From assembly GCA_034401795.1 (NCBI GenBank), contig CM067360.1, positions 51,012,073 through 51,076,072 on the forward strand: 64,000 bases of DNA, written 5' to 3'. Shown in pieces: positions 44,455 through 56,220 of this stretch. Made by a program: the position numbers and the translations under genes. The stretch comes from Chaetoderma sp. LZ-2023a. Lineage: Eukaryota > Mollusca > Caudofoveata > Chaetodermatida > Chaetodermatidae. The notes under the pieces are model-generated. The model was given only the letters and a program-made list of their open reading frames with translations. It was not told the origin of the DNA and did not search any database. Positions within the stretch are counted from its first letter, which is position 1, and each line of letters starts with the position of its first letter.

Positions 44455-44825
44455 CAGACTCCCTAGCAACGTCCATTTTTTCAAGAATATGATTTTTGAA
44501 AATTTATCACTGGAATGATTGGCTCAGTACACAATCCAGCCAGACCAGGGGTAAATTTTAAAAGATAGTCTTCTCTCAGCCGGCAAATAGACACTAGCTG
44601 AGAAAAAACTGGATTTTCTTCACCATTTTTATCGTCCAGCCGGCAAGAAAACAGCACCTGTAGAGTAGTGGTCTTGACTCTTGAGCAATGTCTATATGCA
44701 CAACAACAGTTATTTTTGTAAGTTTATTGTTAAAATTATTATTTTCTTGAAAAATCTTGACCATTAAGGGTAACATTGATATAGGTAAAATTTTGACAAA
44801 GCGTGTTTGACACAAGAGGTTAACA
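44455..44825. mobile_element. Foldback MITE family 1, copy v (diverged)
   Basis: Core CACTGGAATGATTGGCTCAG and GGGGTAAATTTTAAAAGATA with TCTCTCAGCCGGCAAATAG. The outer end CTTGACCATTAAGGGTAAC appears near 44755, so the copy may be 370 bp long. Confidence 0.5.
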
Positions 44826-46256
44826 ATTAAACAAGATTTTCAAGGGTTCCAGGGGAACCACTGCCCGACTGCTTTGGGTGTCGCAAGTTGCATGTTGGGG
44901 GTATATACCCTCAAAAGGACCTTATGAGCTACCCTGGCTCCACCCATGCTTTGTCGTAGATGGAACTGATCAAACCCTGAATTCCAAGAATCTCAATATA
45001 AATGCAACTATGCAAGTAACCAACAACAGCCAGTCAAATTAGTTTCAAAATAGTTAACATAACTTTTCACTTCCCCTGTTTTGCTGCTGATTGTATTTTC
45101 ATTAAATTGTATGAAATTAATAAATTTTAAACAACATTTGCTTTTGCATTTTCAGTTAGTAACGCAGGTGTAAAATATTACCTCATTATAGATTATACTA
45201 TTTATCTGATGCAGTAATCACGTTACGTTGTATTCCACTCTAGTCCACTGAGTCCAGTATGATCATAATTACTGCAAACTAAAACACCAACTTTTAATTT
45301 TATAATTAAAGTGAATCACGTATTCCTGATGAACTGCTAAATGTGTTTGATTTCATTAAATTTAACGCTAACTTGATAGCCGACGACTGTTGAATTGACC
45401 CTTGTTTGAATCTGTCTTCAAATCGATAACTAATGTAAACAAAACGCGCAAGACCAGTGAGTACCCATAGTTACACCGATTAATGCGCATTGGTCTGATT
45501 TCGGACGTAGGCCAGAACCAGTCATGCAAGTCATAAACTTATAAAGTTAACAATGATAATCTCTCCTTTCTTCTGAGCGAGCTACCGGTAACTTATTTCT
45601 GTACTGACCATAATAAAGCTAATGATCGCGTTGAACGAACTTCTGCCCCCTACACTCTCTGCAAATAAACCTTCCGCAATGCTGGTAAAGTTTTCGTTGT
45701 TCAGTTATCCGCATAATTAAATAAAGCAATATCGATCAGGCAGCACATGAGGAATACATGCTTACAAAAACTTGCCTAAACACATTCAAGAATATCAACA
45801 CGCCATCTGAAGTAGACGCCATTGAATGCCAAGCAGTTCTGGCTAAGTTTCGCTTGTGACGTAAGTGCACGCGCGCTGACGTGCGTACGCTATCACGTGA
45901 CAACTGAAATTGCTGGCAAATCAATCGTGCGTTCAACAGTTGTGTTTTCATCAAAGTGAGAGTAATATACATGGGAGACTAAAAGTACTTAGATAAGTTA
46001 TATATAATACAGCCAATGAGGAAACCATATAGCTCAATCAACGATGCGAGTTACGGACTTTGTTTTTCTAGTGCATTTGCACTAGATTCATAAGGTATCT
46101 CTAAATAAGCAATACAAAAATTAATATTAACACTAGCCGACCAACTCGATCTGCATTTAATAAACACATTCGCTGGTAGATATAAATAAATTCTTGGAAT
46201 TTGGATAAAATACTGATCTCGTTGTATTGTTACTGTATTCTATACAGACATCTCGG
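44826..46256. other. Unassigned non-coding DNA
   Basis: No supported gene. A half copy of foldback family 2 (CAGTCAAATTAGTTTCAAAA) lies at 45029-45060. Confidence 0.5.
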
Positions 46257-46438
46257 ACCACAGGCCTTTGAATTTTCGTCCATCCATCCCTCTACCACAA
46301 AAATATACACTGTATATTTATATATATAGTACGGGGAATATGTGGTAGAGGGATGGATGGACGAAAATTCAAAGGCCTCTGCTCGGACCACAGGCCTTTG
46401 AATTTTCGTCCATCCATCCCTCTCCCACATATCCCTCC

Positions 46439-46516
<78 letters not shown>

Positions 46517-46596
46517 ATATACAGTATATTTATATAAATAGTAGGGGGAATATGTGGTAGAGGGATGGATGGACGAAAATTCAAAGGCCTGTGCTC
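46257..46596. repeat. Four alternating copies of a ~42-bp unit around TA repeats
   Basis: The unit CAGGCCTTTGAATTTTCG plus TCCATCCATCCCTCT occurs on the plus strand at 46257-46302 and 46382-46430, and on the minus strand at 46340-46378 and 46552-46596. Each plus/minus pair encloses AT-rich DNA; the second encloses a (TA)n run at 46442-46510. Confidence 0.85.
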
Positions 46597-46734
46597 GAAC
46601 TGGTCACCCATTTTGATCATATTTGTTATTATTTGCTATTTTTATGTAAACATTTGGGCGCAGTATACGTCTATTAACTGTTGGACTGCTGCAAGCCACC
46701 GGACAATAATTCCAATTGGCAATGACTCTGGATT

Positions 46735-46823
46735 GGCTGAGTATTTTGGAAACAATTTGACTGAAAGTTGCTGGTGGCTTAGCCACCGACAATTTTCGGT
46801 CAAATTGTCTTAGAGGTACTCAG
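46735..46823. mobile_element. Foldback MITE family 2, copy iv
   Basis: GGCTGAGTATTTTGGAAACA on one arm, TGTCTTAGAGGTACTCAGC on the other, with GGTGGCTTAGCCACC at the centre. Confidence 0.65.
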
Positions 46824-47111
46824 CATACCCTGAGTTAGGCCCCATGGAAAATGTAGACTGCAGAGGCTTGGCAGCGAGACAGTTAACTATATGTAGATAT
46901 AGGACTATAACATGTTAACCTTATGTATTCAGTATTCTTATGTCCTATATTGTTGTTATATGTTATATGTAGGGGTCCGCCGCCACATAGGCTCTGCCTT
47001 TGGTGGACTACCTGTTGTGAAACTATAAATGTATATTCTATATCAAAATAAACAAGAATTCTGTAAGTATTGCTTTGCAATACATGTCCCCTACCTGGTG
47101 ATATAAATCTT
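46824..47111. other. Unassigned non-coding DNA
   Basis: Nothing recognised. Confidence 0.45.
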
Positions 47112-47215
47112 TAGACCAGACCAGGACCAGACCGTCTGAGGTCACACCTCGCAAGCCTCGACGAAACGCATGAGCCTTCCACCCACTATAGACACCTCGA
47201 CGCCTAATGGGGTGT
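47112..47215 (-). pseudogene. DIRS E reverse transcriptase N-terminal fragment
   Basis: MVGGRLMRFVEA-type start (IVGGRLMRFVEAC) and the following VTSDGLVL block, then loss of the element. It is useful only to confirm the RT start and the G run (from 47232) just upstream. Confidence 0.65.
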
Positions 47216-47364
47216 CTGGCTCGCGATCCATTCCCCCCCCCCCACCCCCTCTCTTGATGAGAGAGAGAGAACCATTTTGGTCTTGGCTTGGCCGGTCTAA
47301 CTGGCACCACTGTTCCTGTCGCACAGGTGCGGTCCAGGCAGATGCGAAGGGAGCTCTCATACCC

Positions 47365-49415
47365 TCAGGTACGATCTGCTCCCTTCTTTCCACCCTTTGA
47401 GGACTTACCCTTCCCCTTGCCCTTCCCTCCTCTCGGGCGATCAGGAGCAACATTGGGGAGGGTAGGAGCCTCCATAACCTTCTTGGCTTTCTTAGCCGGA
47501 GGCGGCTGAGAAAATCCAGAAGAAGCAGAAGCAGCACCAGGCTTAGCTTTCGCCTTGCCTTTGTGCTTTTTCTGCTTCTTAGAAGGTTGCATGGTCAGCG
47601 GCTTAGCTACAGCCCCTAGTGTGTGGGCCTGATGCACCAGCTCTAGCTGCAGGTTAACCGCCAACCGATTCTGCGCACTGCTGGCCGTGTCCTCTAAGAT
47701 GGCCCGCGCCTGGCCACCAAAGATGCTAGGGCCTGTCAGGGGCATCCCAAGAAGACGCTCCCTGACGACCGTAGCTGGACGCATGTGGTCAAGAACCATC
47801 TGCCTCCGGGACTTGATTACACGCGCCTGCACCCTTGCCAATGCATCCATCGACAGCACAATGCCGTCATTGACACACGAAAGCGCCACAGATGGCACAG
47901 GGTGTCCTGCCCCCGCTTCAGCCCACACCGCCTGAAGAAGCCGATAAGAATGGTTGACAGCATTCATAGCTGCCCTCACACCCTCATCACATAGGGACAG
48001 GACTTCATCATGGTGTCCCTGAGATTTGTCCACCAGTGCCGGGGCGGGGCCACCCGCCGGTCGTCGTCGGTGACCAACGGGACAACACCATACCTGTCGT
48101 ATTCCCCTGTGGAATACAACACCTCACCCGCACCTCCCTGGAGGCCGCAGGAAGCTGGCCCTTGGTCATGAGTTGCTTGCTATAAATAGCATCAAGTAAC
48201 TCAATAAACCTTGGATCCAGTCCAATAGACTGGATCCGGGCTGCAGGCAAGATCCCCGTCCTAATCGATGCCACCGATGGACGGGGTGCATCCTCCTCGG
48301 CCATGGTCGGAACTACAGACTGGTCTACCCTGGCTAGCCAAGCCAGAGCCTCAGGCCAGTCCGTCTCCGAGGAGGACACTCCTGTGAACACGTCACCCAT
48401 TGACATGTTCACGGCCCTACCAGCAACGGCCTCCTGGCTAGGAGCCATTACTGATACACCAGGAACTCCGGTAACATACAGTTCCGCCGCCACCCCATTG
48501 AAAACACCAGTCCATGGAGTAGGCCCGCACGGAAAACCATGTGAATGTGTAGCGGTCGCGGAACCGTGGCCAAACACGGGCGCCAATGGCACCCCATGTC
48601 TGACCGCCGGACCAGGCGAGATAGGTGAGTACCACGCCTGGCCCGGCACACCCGTCACCGTGTCGGTTGGCGGCAAACCAGATTGGCCTCAACCACGGGC
48701 AGAGCCGCTGCCCTGGCTTGCGCCAAGCCAGACAGATGGAGGGCAGTTCCGTCCAGGACGGAATCGACCTCCATGCTCTCCACCCGCGGCATCACAGACC
48801 GCAGCAACCTCTCCTCCTCCTCATCTTCAGACGCCGAAGAGTCGTCCCTAGACGAGGAAACCGTGGAGCCGTCCCCATGCTTGACGGACTGGCCACCGCT
48901 ACTGGACCACCCGGAGGTGGCTGCAGAGAGACAGAACCTGTCAGGCCGGAGCCCGACAGGACTGCCTGAGGGCCGTACGAGATGGCTTCCTCGGTGGCCA
49001 GTCCAGAACCCTGTCCATGGACAGGGTCCGAATCAAACATGGGGAGAGACTGCCCTACAACTTTTGGCAGCAGGGACGACACCAGCGTGGGCAGAACGCT
49101 ACACAAGAAGCCTTGCATAGCCGGACCAAACCACACCGGCGGTGCCATCTCCGCCACCTCTGGTTGTAGACGTGGAGCGCCCCCAAGGGGCAAAACGGAT
49201 GCTCCACAATTTACTTTCGAGCCGCCTGACCCCACGTCAGACCCTGCCAAGTCCTTCTGGGCAAGGAACTTCAGCATCATGTCGACCGACCACACTGCGC
49301 AGACATTACACCTATTGTCAAGGTTACATTTCGTACAGCGAAAACAGACATGGTCCTTGAACAGAACCCGAACGAATTTGTGGCACTCGTCACATGATGG
49401 CGGGGCTGGCTTGGC
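47365..49415 (-). pseudogene. DIRS E gag, frameshifted
   Basis: Knuckle CDECHKF, CFRCTKC, CNVC; MAPPVWFGPAMQGF; acidic serine tract; DWPEALAWLARVDQSVV; GLDPRFIELLDAIYSKQ; ASREVRVRC; and the GKGKGKSSKGGKK tail ending at 47365. Frameshifts lie near 48840 and 48680, and a deletion near 48050-48060. The methionine used as a possible start in A, B and C is leucine here (VRVLFKDHVC), while the cysteines before it are kept. Confidence 0.8.
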
Positions 49416-49417
49416 CT

Positions 49418-50307
49418 ATAAATAAGCACACACCTACAATAAGCAAGTGGAACGAAACAGATGGAAGGCAGACAATTAATTTTCAAATATTTTACCAGAA
49501 ATTAACTGTAAACCCTCCCGCACCCCACCCCGCAACGTTACAGCAAAGATCGCATCGATTATGATGACAAGAACGAAGCGGGCAATAATACACCCATACG
49601 CTGATCCTCAAGTATGTATAACGGAACCAGGAATCATATCGCATAGCATTCGGGGTCTATTTACTAATAAATATAAATTATACTCCTAACGAAGGCCAAA
49701 ACGATATGTGAAGAAACAACAAAATGTAAACAAACTGCTGTAGCACACGGTAAAACCGCAGACCACACATCTAAATCAAGAATTTTGAAACCACTGATCA
49801 TTGCAAACAGATCGTGATAACACGCAAAACTTGAAAATTCCAAAGTTTTCTGGTACCAATTAAAGTACACAGCACCTAGAATCAGATGCGCGAATTAATG
49901 AACATTTTCTTCACATAAACATCCGAGAAACACGGGTGTGATGTCACCTGCTCGGATCTTACGGAGAACGACGTCAGCCGATATTCGTGTGATAAAACAC
50001 CGTCAACCAACACCTATTTTCATATCTGCCGATTGCCTGTTGGGGTTTAAAGAAGTCGATCATCTGGCATATCTCGTTGTTAACACACGTCCCAGATTCT
50101 TTGGGGTTAGAAATTGGAACATGCGACACAGACGAAATTTCAAAGACCTAAGTCTTTTAACTATGGAATAACATGGAAATATACAACCTGGTTATCATCG
50201 GCAGCATCCATGGTAATCTAAATATCCTTTAGCTATCACAATTTAACACAGAAAAAAGACTTAGAACAATCTCAAGACTTCCAACTGCAAAAAGCATGTG
50301 TCTCTTG
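49418..50307 (-). promoter_or_regulatory. DIRS E leader
   Basis: Collinear with other leaders. The CRE core is changed by one base (TGATGTCA at 49939-49946). The upstream ORF is frameshifted. Confidence 0.45.
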
Positions 50308-50479
50308 TTGCTATGCAAACAAGAATGAGCTTCATGGCAAAACGGGTTCTCGACAGTTGTGAGCCGAGTACCCGGTTCCAGGAGTCGGTAAAGCTTTCTA
50401 AGTCTATAGTCCTAGGGCCCAGCTATCAGGGCTAGCTGTATCAGAAGTAATAGAATGGTGAGTATTGATCGAAGGAGAA
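50308..50479 (-). repeat. DIRS E 5' terminal repeat
   Basis: GCTATGCAAACAAGAATGAG through CCAGGAGTCGGTAAAGC to GATCGAAGGAGAA at the end. Confidence 0.8.
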
Positions 50480-50599
50480 GAACGATCTCTAACTAATCTA
50501 TAAACACCATACAAGGCAAGAGGGTAGAGTCACATACAACCTACCCAAGCAATTCTCAGTACAATATCTTGAGACTGCGAAAAAAAGTGCAGAAAACTA

Positions 50600-51225
50600 A
50601 TATTCTTTTGTATTGCATAAGTTGAAAGGGGCATAACTCCATGAAAAATTGACAAAAATGTCTGAAACGCGAACGTGCTCTGTAACTCCTTATACTAATT
50701 CTCAGTTGAATATCTTGAGACTGCGAGAAAAAGGGAGGAAAACTAATATTTTTCGTATTTCATAGGTCGAAAGGGGGCATAACTCCATCAAAGATTTACA
50801 CATATGCCTAAAACTCGACCTTGGTCTGTAACTTCTCATAACAAAGCAATGTAGCAATTCTCAGTATAATATCTTGAAAGACTGCGAACAAAAGTGCGGA
50901 AAACTAATATTTTTCGTATTTCATAAGTCGAAAGGGGGCATAACTCCATGAAAGATTGACGAAAATGTCTGAAACTCGAACTTGCTCAGTAACTCCTTGT
51001 ACTAAAGAGATGAACCAATTTTCGCTTAAATATCTTTAAGGAGTGCGAAAAAACTGCGGAAAACTGATATTTTTCGTATTTCTTAAGTCGAAAGGGGGGC
51101 ATAACTTCATCCAAAATTGATGCATACACCTGAAACTCGAACTTGGTCTGTAACTTCTCGTAACAAAGCAATATACCAATTCTCAGTTGAATACTTTGAA
51201 GGACTGCGAAAACCTATAGTACCCA
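50600..51225. repeat. ~163-bp satellite, about four units
   Basis: The phrase GGGGCATAACTCCAT recurs at about 50630, 50773, 50936 and 51100 (143-164 bp apart), each followed by GAAACTCGAACTTG and ACTAATATTTTTCG. Units are about 80-90% alike by eye. It ends in a run of about 21 C at 51229-51249. Confidence 0.8.
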
Positions 51226-51360
51226 GAACCCCCCCCCCCCCCCCCCCCCGGGGGACTATTAATCTTGAACTTGAACAGTAGGCCTGCAGTTTCTCCAAAC
51301 TTGGATCATGTTAATTACCATCGATTCGTGAGCAAGCTGACACAATTACAAACGTATCAT

Positions 51361-51480
51361 TAAAGCTAGGATTCCATTAACGCGTATGCGTATGCGTATC
51401 CGTATGCGTATCCGACTGAGTGAATCTATTTGTATGTATGTTATGCGTATCCGAAAGTAGTGATTTTGTTGAATCAATTG

Positions 51481-51549
<69 letters not shown>

Positions 51550-51585
51550 AACCGCTGGCACCGCCACCACCACTGCTGCTGTTGT

Positions 51586-51656
<71 letters not shown>

Positions 51657-52006
51657 GCATGAATATGTTCTAAAATAGTCTATCAGCCTTTCAGTGAGTT
51701 TCACATTCCAGCGCGCTTACTATGAATTTAAGTTATATATTGGAACACATGTACAGAATAATAGTGCCGACTTGGGGAAAGCCCATGAATGACGTAATGA
51801 AAACGTCATTTTCAAGGAATCCCACATCCAAATGCTGTCCGTATCTGAATAAAGCTAGGATTCCATTAAAGCTAGGATTCCATTAACGTGTATGCGTATG
51901 GGTATCCATATGCGTACGCGTATGCATATGAGTATGCGTATCCGAATGAGTGCTTCCATTTGTACGTATGCGTATCCGAAAGTAGTGATTTTATTCAATC
52001 AATTGG

Positions 52007-52075
<69 letters not shown>

Positions 52076-52404
52076 GGCATTAATATGTTCTAAAATAGTC
52101 TATATCAGCCTTTCAGTGAGTCACATTCCAGCGCACTTACTATGAATTTAACTTATGTATTGGAACACATGTACAGAATAATAGTGTCGATTTGGGGAAA
52201 GCCCATGAATGACGTAATGAAAACGTCATTTTCAAGGAATCCCACATCCGAATGCTGTCCGTATCCGAATGAAACCGCTACATGTAGCGATCGGATTCGG
52301 ATACGGACAGGTTTCGCATACGCATACGGACATATGGAATCATACTATCTATTTGTAATGGGAGCGAAAAAAATTTCGGATACGTGTTAATGGAATCCTA
52401 GCTT
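51361..52404. mobile_element. Tandemly duplicated TIR element with CTA expansions
   Basis: Two ~490-540-bp units begin with AAGCTAGGATTCCATTAAC (51362 and 51868, with an extra TIR at 51851), and the whole ends with the reverse complement at 52386-52404. Subterminal CGTATGCGTATCC repeats follow the left end and precede the right end. Each unit carries a long CTA run (51481-51540 plus 51586-51655, and 52011-52076), then a shared stretch with AATGACGTAATGAAAACGTC. No protein. Confidence 0.75.
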
Positions 52405-52681
52405 AATGGTCACCAGCGCCGAACTTAAAGGGGCTATACCTGATAGAGTTCTAGTGAATCATGTCCAAAAAACGCCTCCTGTGGGTCAATACTCCCATTT
52501 TAACATCAACCCTTATATCTGTCTATGACTACTCTATATCTAAGAAGATGCAAATTATGAATTTCGCAAATATAAAAAATGTAACCACAAATCAGACGGT
52601 CGTCTGCATCTCCGTTTCGCAGAGAACACAGAGTATTCGTTACTTAGAGGTGGCGTGCGATTCATCGCTGGATAAACAAAG

Positions 52682-52759
<78 letters not shown>
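52682..52759. repeat. (TTA)n microsatellite
   Basis: About 26 units. Confidence 0.95.
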
Positions 52760-53907
52760 TGTTTGATGGCTCGATAGAACTTTTGCAGTTTTAGTCCTCC
52801 AAGCGTGTAGCTCTTTGATGTTTCCGATCGTAGATAGCCGTGGCGCTAGTATTGTGTCTGTCGCCGGCAAACTGTCTAGACACATTTAAGGTTTTCAGAG
52901 TTCTTTCCAATTGGATTGTTTCGTAATTATCATGCTTCCCTAAATTGAAAACTCATACACGCACACGAGTTTCAGAGAAAATCAACAAATAATAACAAAT
53001 ATTTGTGATGTACGGGATCGGTATATATGTATATTAATTAGTATGTGCCATTCATTATATTACAGCAACAATACTAAGTTTCAAAATTTATTTATATCTT
53101 TGAGGTAATGCATATTTAAAGCAGTGCAACAAGTGCATTTGCACCGGGCCCCAAATATTCATGCAGCGGCCCGAAAATACAAAAATTCTAGATCTTGCCC
53201 TACCTATACTATAGCTCATAAATAAGTTAAAATGATTTCAAAACAAAACACAATGTAAAAAATGTTATATTGAATTGTACTTAAGGAATTGCGGCCTTGG
53301 GTATAGTAATGTCTTCCAATCCAATTATGTTAAAAATGTTCAACAATGTCTTTCTTAATATGTATATGAAACATGTTTAGGTTATTTCTTAGCTGTGCTG
53401 TATAAGACTGACCTGGCCAAATCCTACCGCCCTCTGACCTCAAGGGCCCCAGCAGCATTACAGTTGAAATCTATAGTTCCCCCCTCCCCCCCCCCCCCCC
53501 GGTAAGAATTTCAGAAATGTTGTCCAGAGCCCCCTAATTTAGTCTTTAGTTCGACCTTGTGGAACACCTGTCATTCAAGCCGTTGGTGGCCAAGCGATTA
53601 TGGTTAGAGGAATCACTCGAGTGGTTATCTGGAGCTGCCATCATTATAACGGGTTATAACTCAAATGACTAGATTCAAGATTACTTATTTCATGCTTAAT
53701 ATATGTTTTAGTCGCCAATATCTTTGATGGGCCATCTGATTTCACCTATGCAGACGGGTAGGCCTACAACTGCGCGTTAGGCTGATTTTTGGGACGCTTC
53801 GTACCGGTTTACTACCAAGTGCCCGAGAGCGTCACCTTTTCCAATTCCATCTGCTTCGGTTCATCCCATTGCTCGGTGACTGAAGAATTCATCACTTTAT
53901 CTGGAAT
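52760..53907. other. Unassigned non-coding DNA
   Basis: No supported gene. A C-rich run (CCCCCCTCCCCCCC) lies near 53477. Confidence 0.5.

Positions 53908-53946
<39 letters not shown>
53908..53946. repeat. (GTC)n microsatellite
   Basis: About 13 units. The flanking ORFs read as poly-Ser or poly-Asp and have no other support. Confidence 0.95.
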
Positions 53947-53947
<1 letters not shown>

Positions 53948-54396
53948 TCATCTAGTACAAGAGTAGAGCCCAGTAAAGCCTCTCGTCGATATACCGATCC
54001 CTTTATCAGCAGGAATACTGTAGGGTAGCGAATTAAAAACATAAGGGTGGGGTGGGCGCCTCCATGTCGTCTGCTGTGTGTATTGGTTTGCTGTCTGGTC
54101 CTCTCTCTTCAGCTGGGAGAAACTGGTGGATGAGTTTATAGAAAGTTTCTAATTTTTGTAGAAATTTTTTAATGCACGATTCCCGAAGCGTTTTGGTAGT
54201 GAAGCATATTGGTAGTCGTTTGCACTGGCTCCGTTGCTGCCACCACGTGTGTTGGAAGAGTTTCTGCTGGTGAGTTCATATCCCTGTTTGCAGAGTGCTA
54301 TGTTCTTGGCCTCCGTCCATTCAGTGTTTTTATTTCATCAGATATAACCACGCACGGACGCACTCACACAAGTCGAAGAGTGACAGGATGGGCGGA
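53947..54396. other. Unassigned non-coding DNA
   Basis: Nothing recognised. Confidence 0.45.
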
Positions 54397-56220
54397 TGTT
54401 GTGATTCGTCGAGAGGTTATGACGTCACTATATTTGAATTGGCCAAATCCACTCCCCCCACCCCCACCAAAAAATACTCGAATCTGATTCGTCGAGAGAG
54501 AACAATAGATAAGGCTCTCGACCTATCAAATTCAAGTAGTCTTTGGATTAAAAAAGTGGATGCGGTCTAATTAAAATACTGATAACTGATGACGTCATAA
54601 GCCCTCAACCAATCAGAACAGCCACCATCCCATCGCCACGTTTTGGTGATGCAGATCTTTAGATGATAGACAGGTGCAACTATGCAGGAACGGGGGGGGG
54701 GGGGGGTGCATGGCCAAATGTAAGTCACATGAAACCTTGTGGCCAATTATAGCAGCAGCCCCAAGGGTCGCCATTGTTTGAAGCTTTGGATATACTGACC
54801 TTCGGTAATGCTGATTGACAGGGCTAATGGCCCGTGAAAGCATTAGCAGGCGTGACCTAATTCAAAATATTGATGATGATGTGATAACTCTCGACAAATC
54901 AGCGCAGCCCCCCCCCCATAACAGTCGTCATTGTGTGGTCTGTAGATCTATTGACAGGTGTAACAAGGTGTGAAATGTCTAGGGTGGGTGAGTCCAAATC
55001 GAGGTCATGTAACCCCTCGTCGCCTATCAGCATAGCCACCTGAAGGACTGCCATTGTTCGAGGTTGAGGTGTCAATCGAGGTCACATGACCGCTCGAGGC
55101 CTATCAGTGCAGCTGCACCAAGGGTAGCCAATGTTTAACCTGTAGCGCTGTTGACACAGGTAATGAACATGGAAAGCATTAGGTGTGTGGCCTAATTCAA
55201 ATATTGATGACATCATAACTCCAAGCCAATCAAGGCAGCCACCCCAAAGGTGGCCATTGTTTACTCTGTGGAGGTGTTGATGCGTGTAATGAGCCGTGAA
55301 CGCTGTAGATGGCCTGGGCAGGTGGGGGTGGGTGGGCTAAAATCGAATAGTGATGACATCATAACCCTCAACCAATCAGAGTAGTTGCCCCAAGGGTCGC
55401 CAATGTTTACTCTGTGGATCAGCCATGAAGTCATTAGGAGGTCTGGGGGAAGGGTGTGTAATTCAAATATTGATGACGTCATAACTCTCAACCAATCAGA
55501 GCAGCCGCATCAAGCGTCACCATTGTTCGAACATTGAAGGAATTTTACAGTGCTATGATGTTCTGTCAATCCGGGTCCTGCTTTAGTGCCCAGCCCCCTG
55601 CTATAAAATGTGTAATTTCAACAAGCTTTCAAGAGCTGAATAAAAGTTTGTAAGCGTCACAATGAATTCAGCATATTTTTTAGGTTGCGAAGTGCCTTTA
55701 GATCTCAGTAGCAATGTGCACATAGTTATAAAACAACCATATCAAAGTGAGACGAACCCTATGACATTTAGATGAATTAACCTCTTAGACGACGCTTGTC
55801 ATATACTAAAGACAAACGTTGCAGAAATCAATGGTGCCCTAACAACCTCTATGTCGACGGGTAACGGGAAGGACTAGCCAAGCCAGGACCAGTAAATGCC
55901 GCCTCTCGGGCCATACTACAGTTACCCCAATGGATGGCAGTATGAATGCACAGGCTGAGGGAAAATGTCTAAGACACGATTTGCTTCCCCTGCGTTATGA
56001 CGTTATCAATGACGTCATCAATATTTGAATTAGGCCACATTGTCCCCACCAAAAATACTCCAATCTGATTGGCCGAGAGAGAACAATAGAAAATGCTCTG
56101 GACCAATAACATTGGAGTATTCTTTGGCGGGAAAAAAGTGGGTGTGGCCAAATTCAAATATTGATGATCTCATTGATGACATCATAACTCTCGACCATTC
56201 AGAACAGCCGCCCATCACGT
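54397..56220. repeat. Degenerate tandem array with CRE-like and CCAAT motifs
   Basis: Between 54580 and 55530 about seven units of ~115-150 bp share ATTGATGACGTCATAACTCT, CAACCAATCAGAGCAGCC and AAGGGTCGCCATTGTTT. The best units start near 54583, 55200, 55348 and 55467; those near 54870, 54990 and 55072 are weaker. Flanking blocks at 54410-54560 and 56000-56215 share TTGAATTGGCC, CCACCAAAAAATACTC and GAGAGAGAACAATAGA. Between 55530 and 56000 nothing is recognised. Confidence 0.75.

Larger units (their letters stand above)
47112..50479 (-). mobile_element. DIRS retrotransposon copy E, 5' part
   Basis: 5' terminal repeat (about 50308-50479), leader, gag and the first few dozen codons of RT, ending at 47112 in unrelated DNA. 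The terminal repeat belongs to subfamily 1 in a variant form (AATAGAATGGTGAG) shared with D2. It is more diverged from A than B or C. Confidence 0.87.

Noticed and set aside
51420..52145. ORFs of poly-Leu, poly-Tyr or poly-Val across CTA repeats
   Set aside because: They are translations of trinucleotide microsatellites with no other coding evidence.
53789..54042. Poly-Ser/poly-Asp ORFs around the GTC repeat
   Set aside because: Microsatellite translations; flanks show no domain or conservation.
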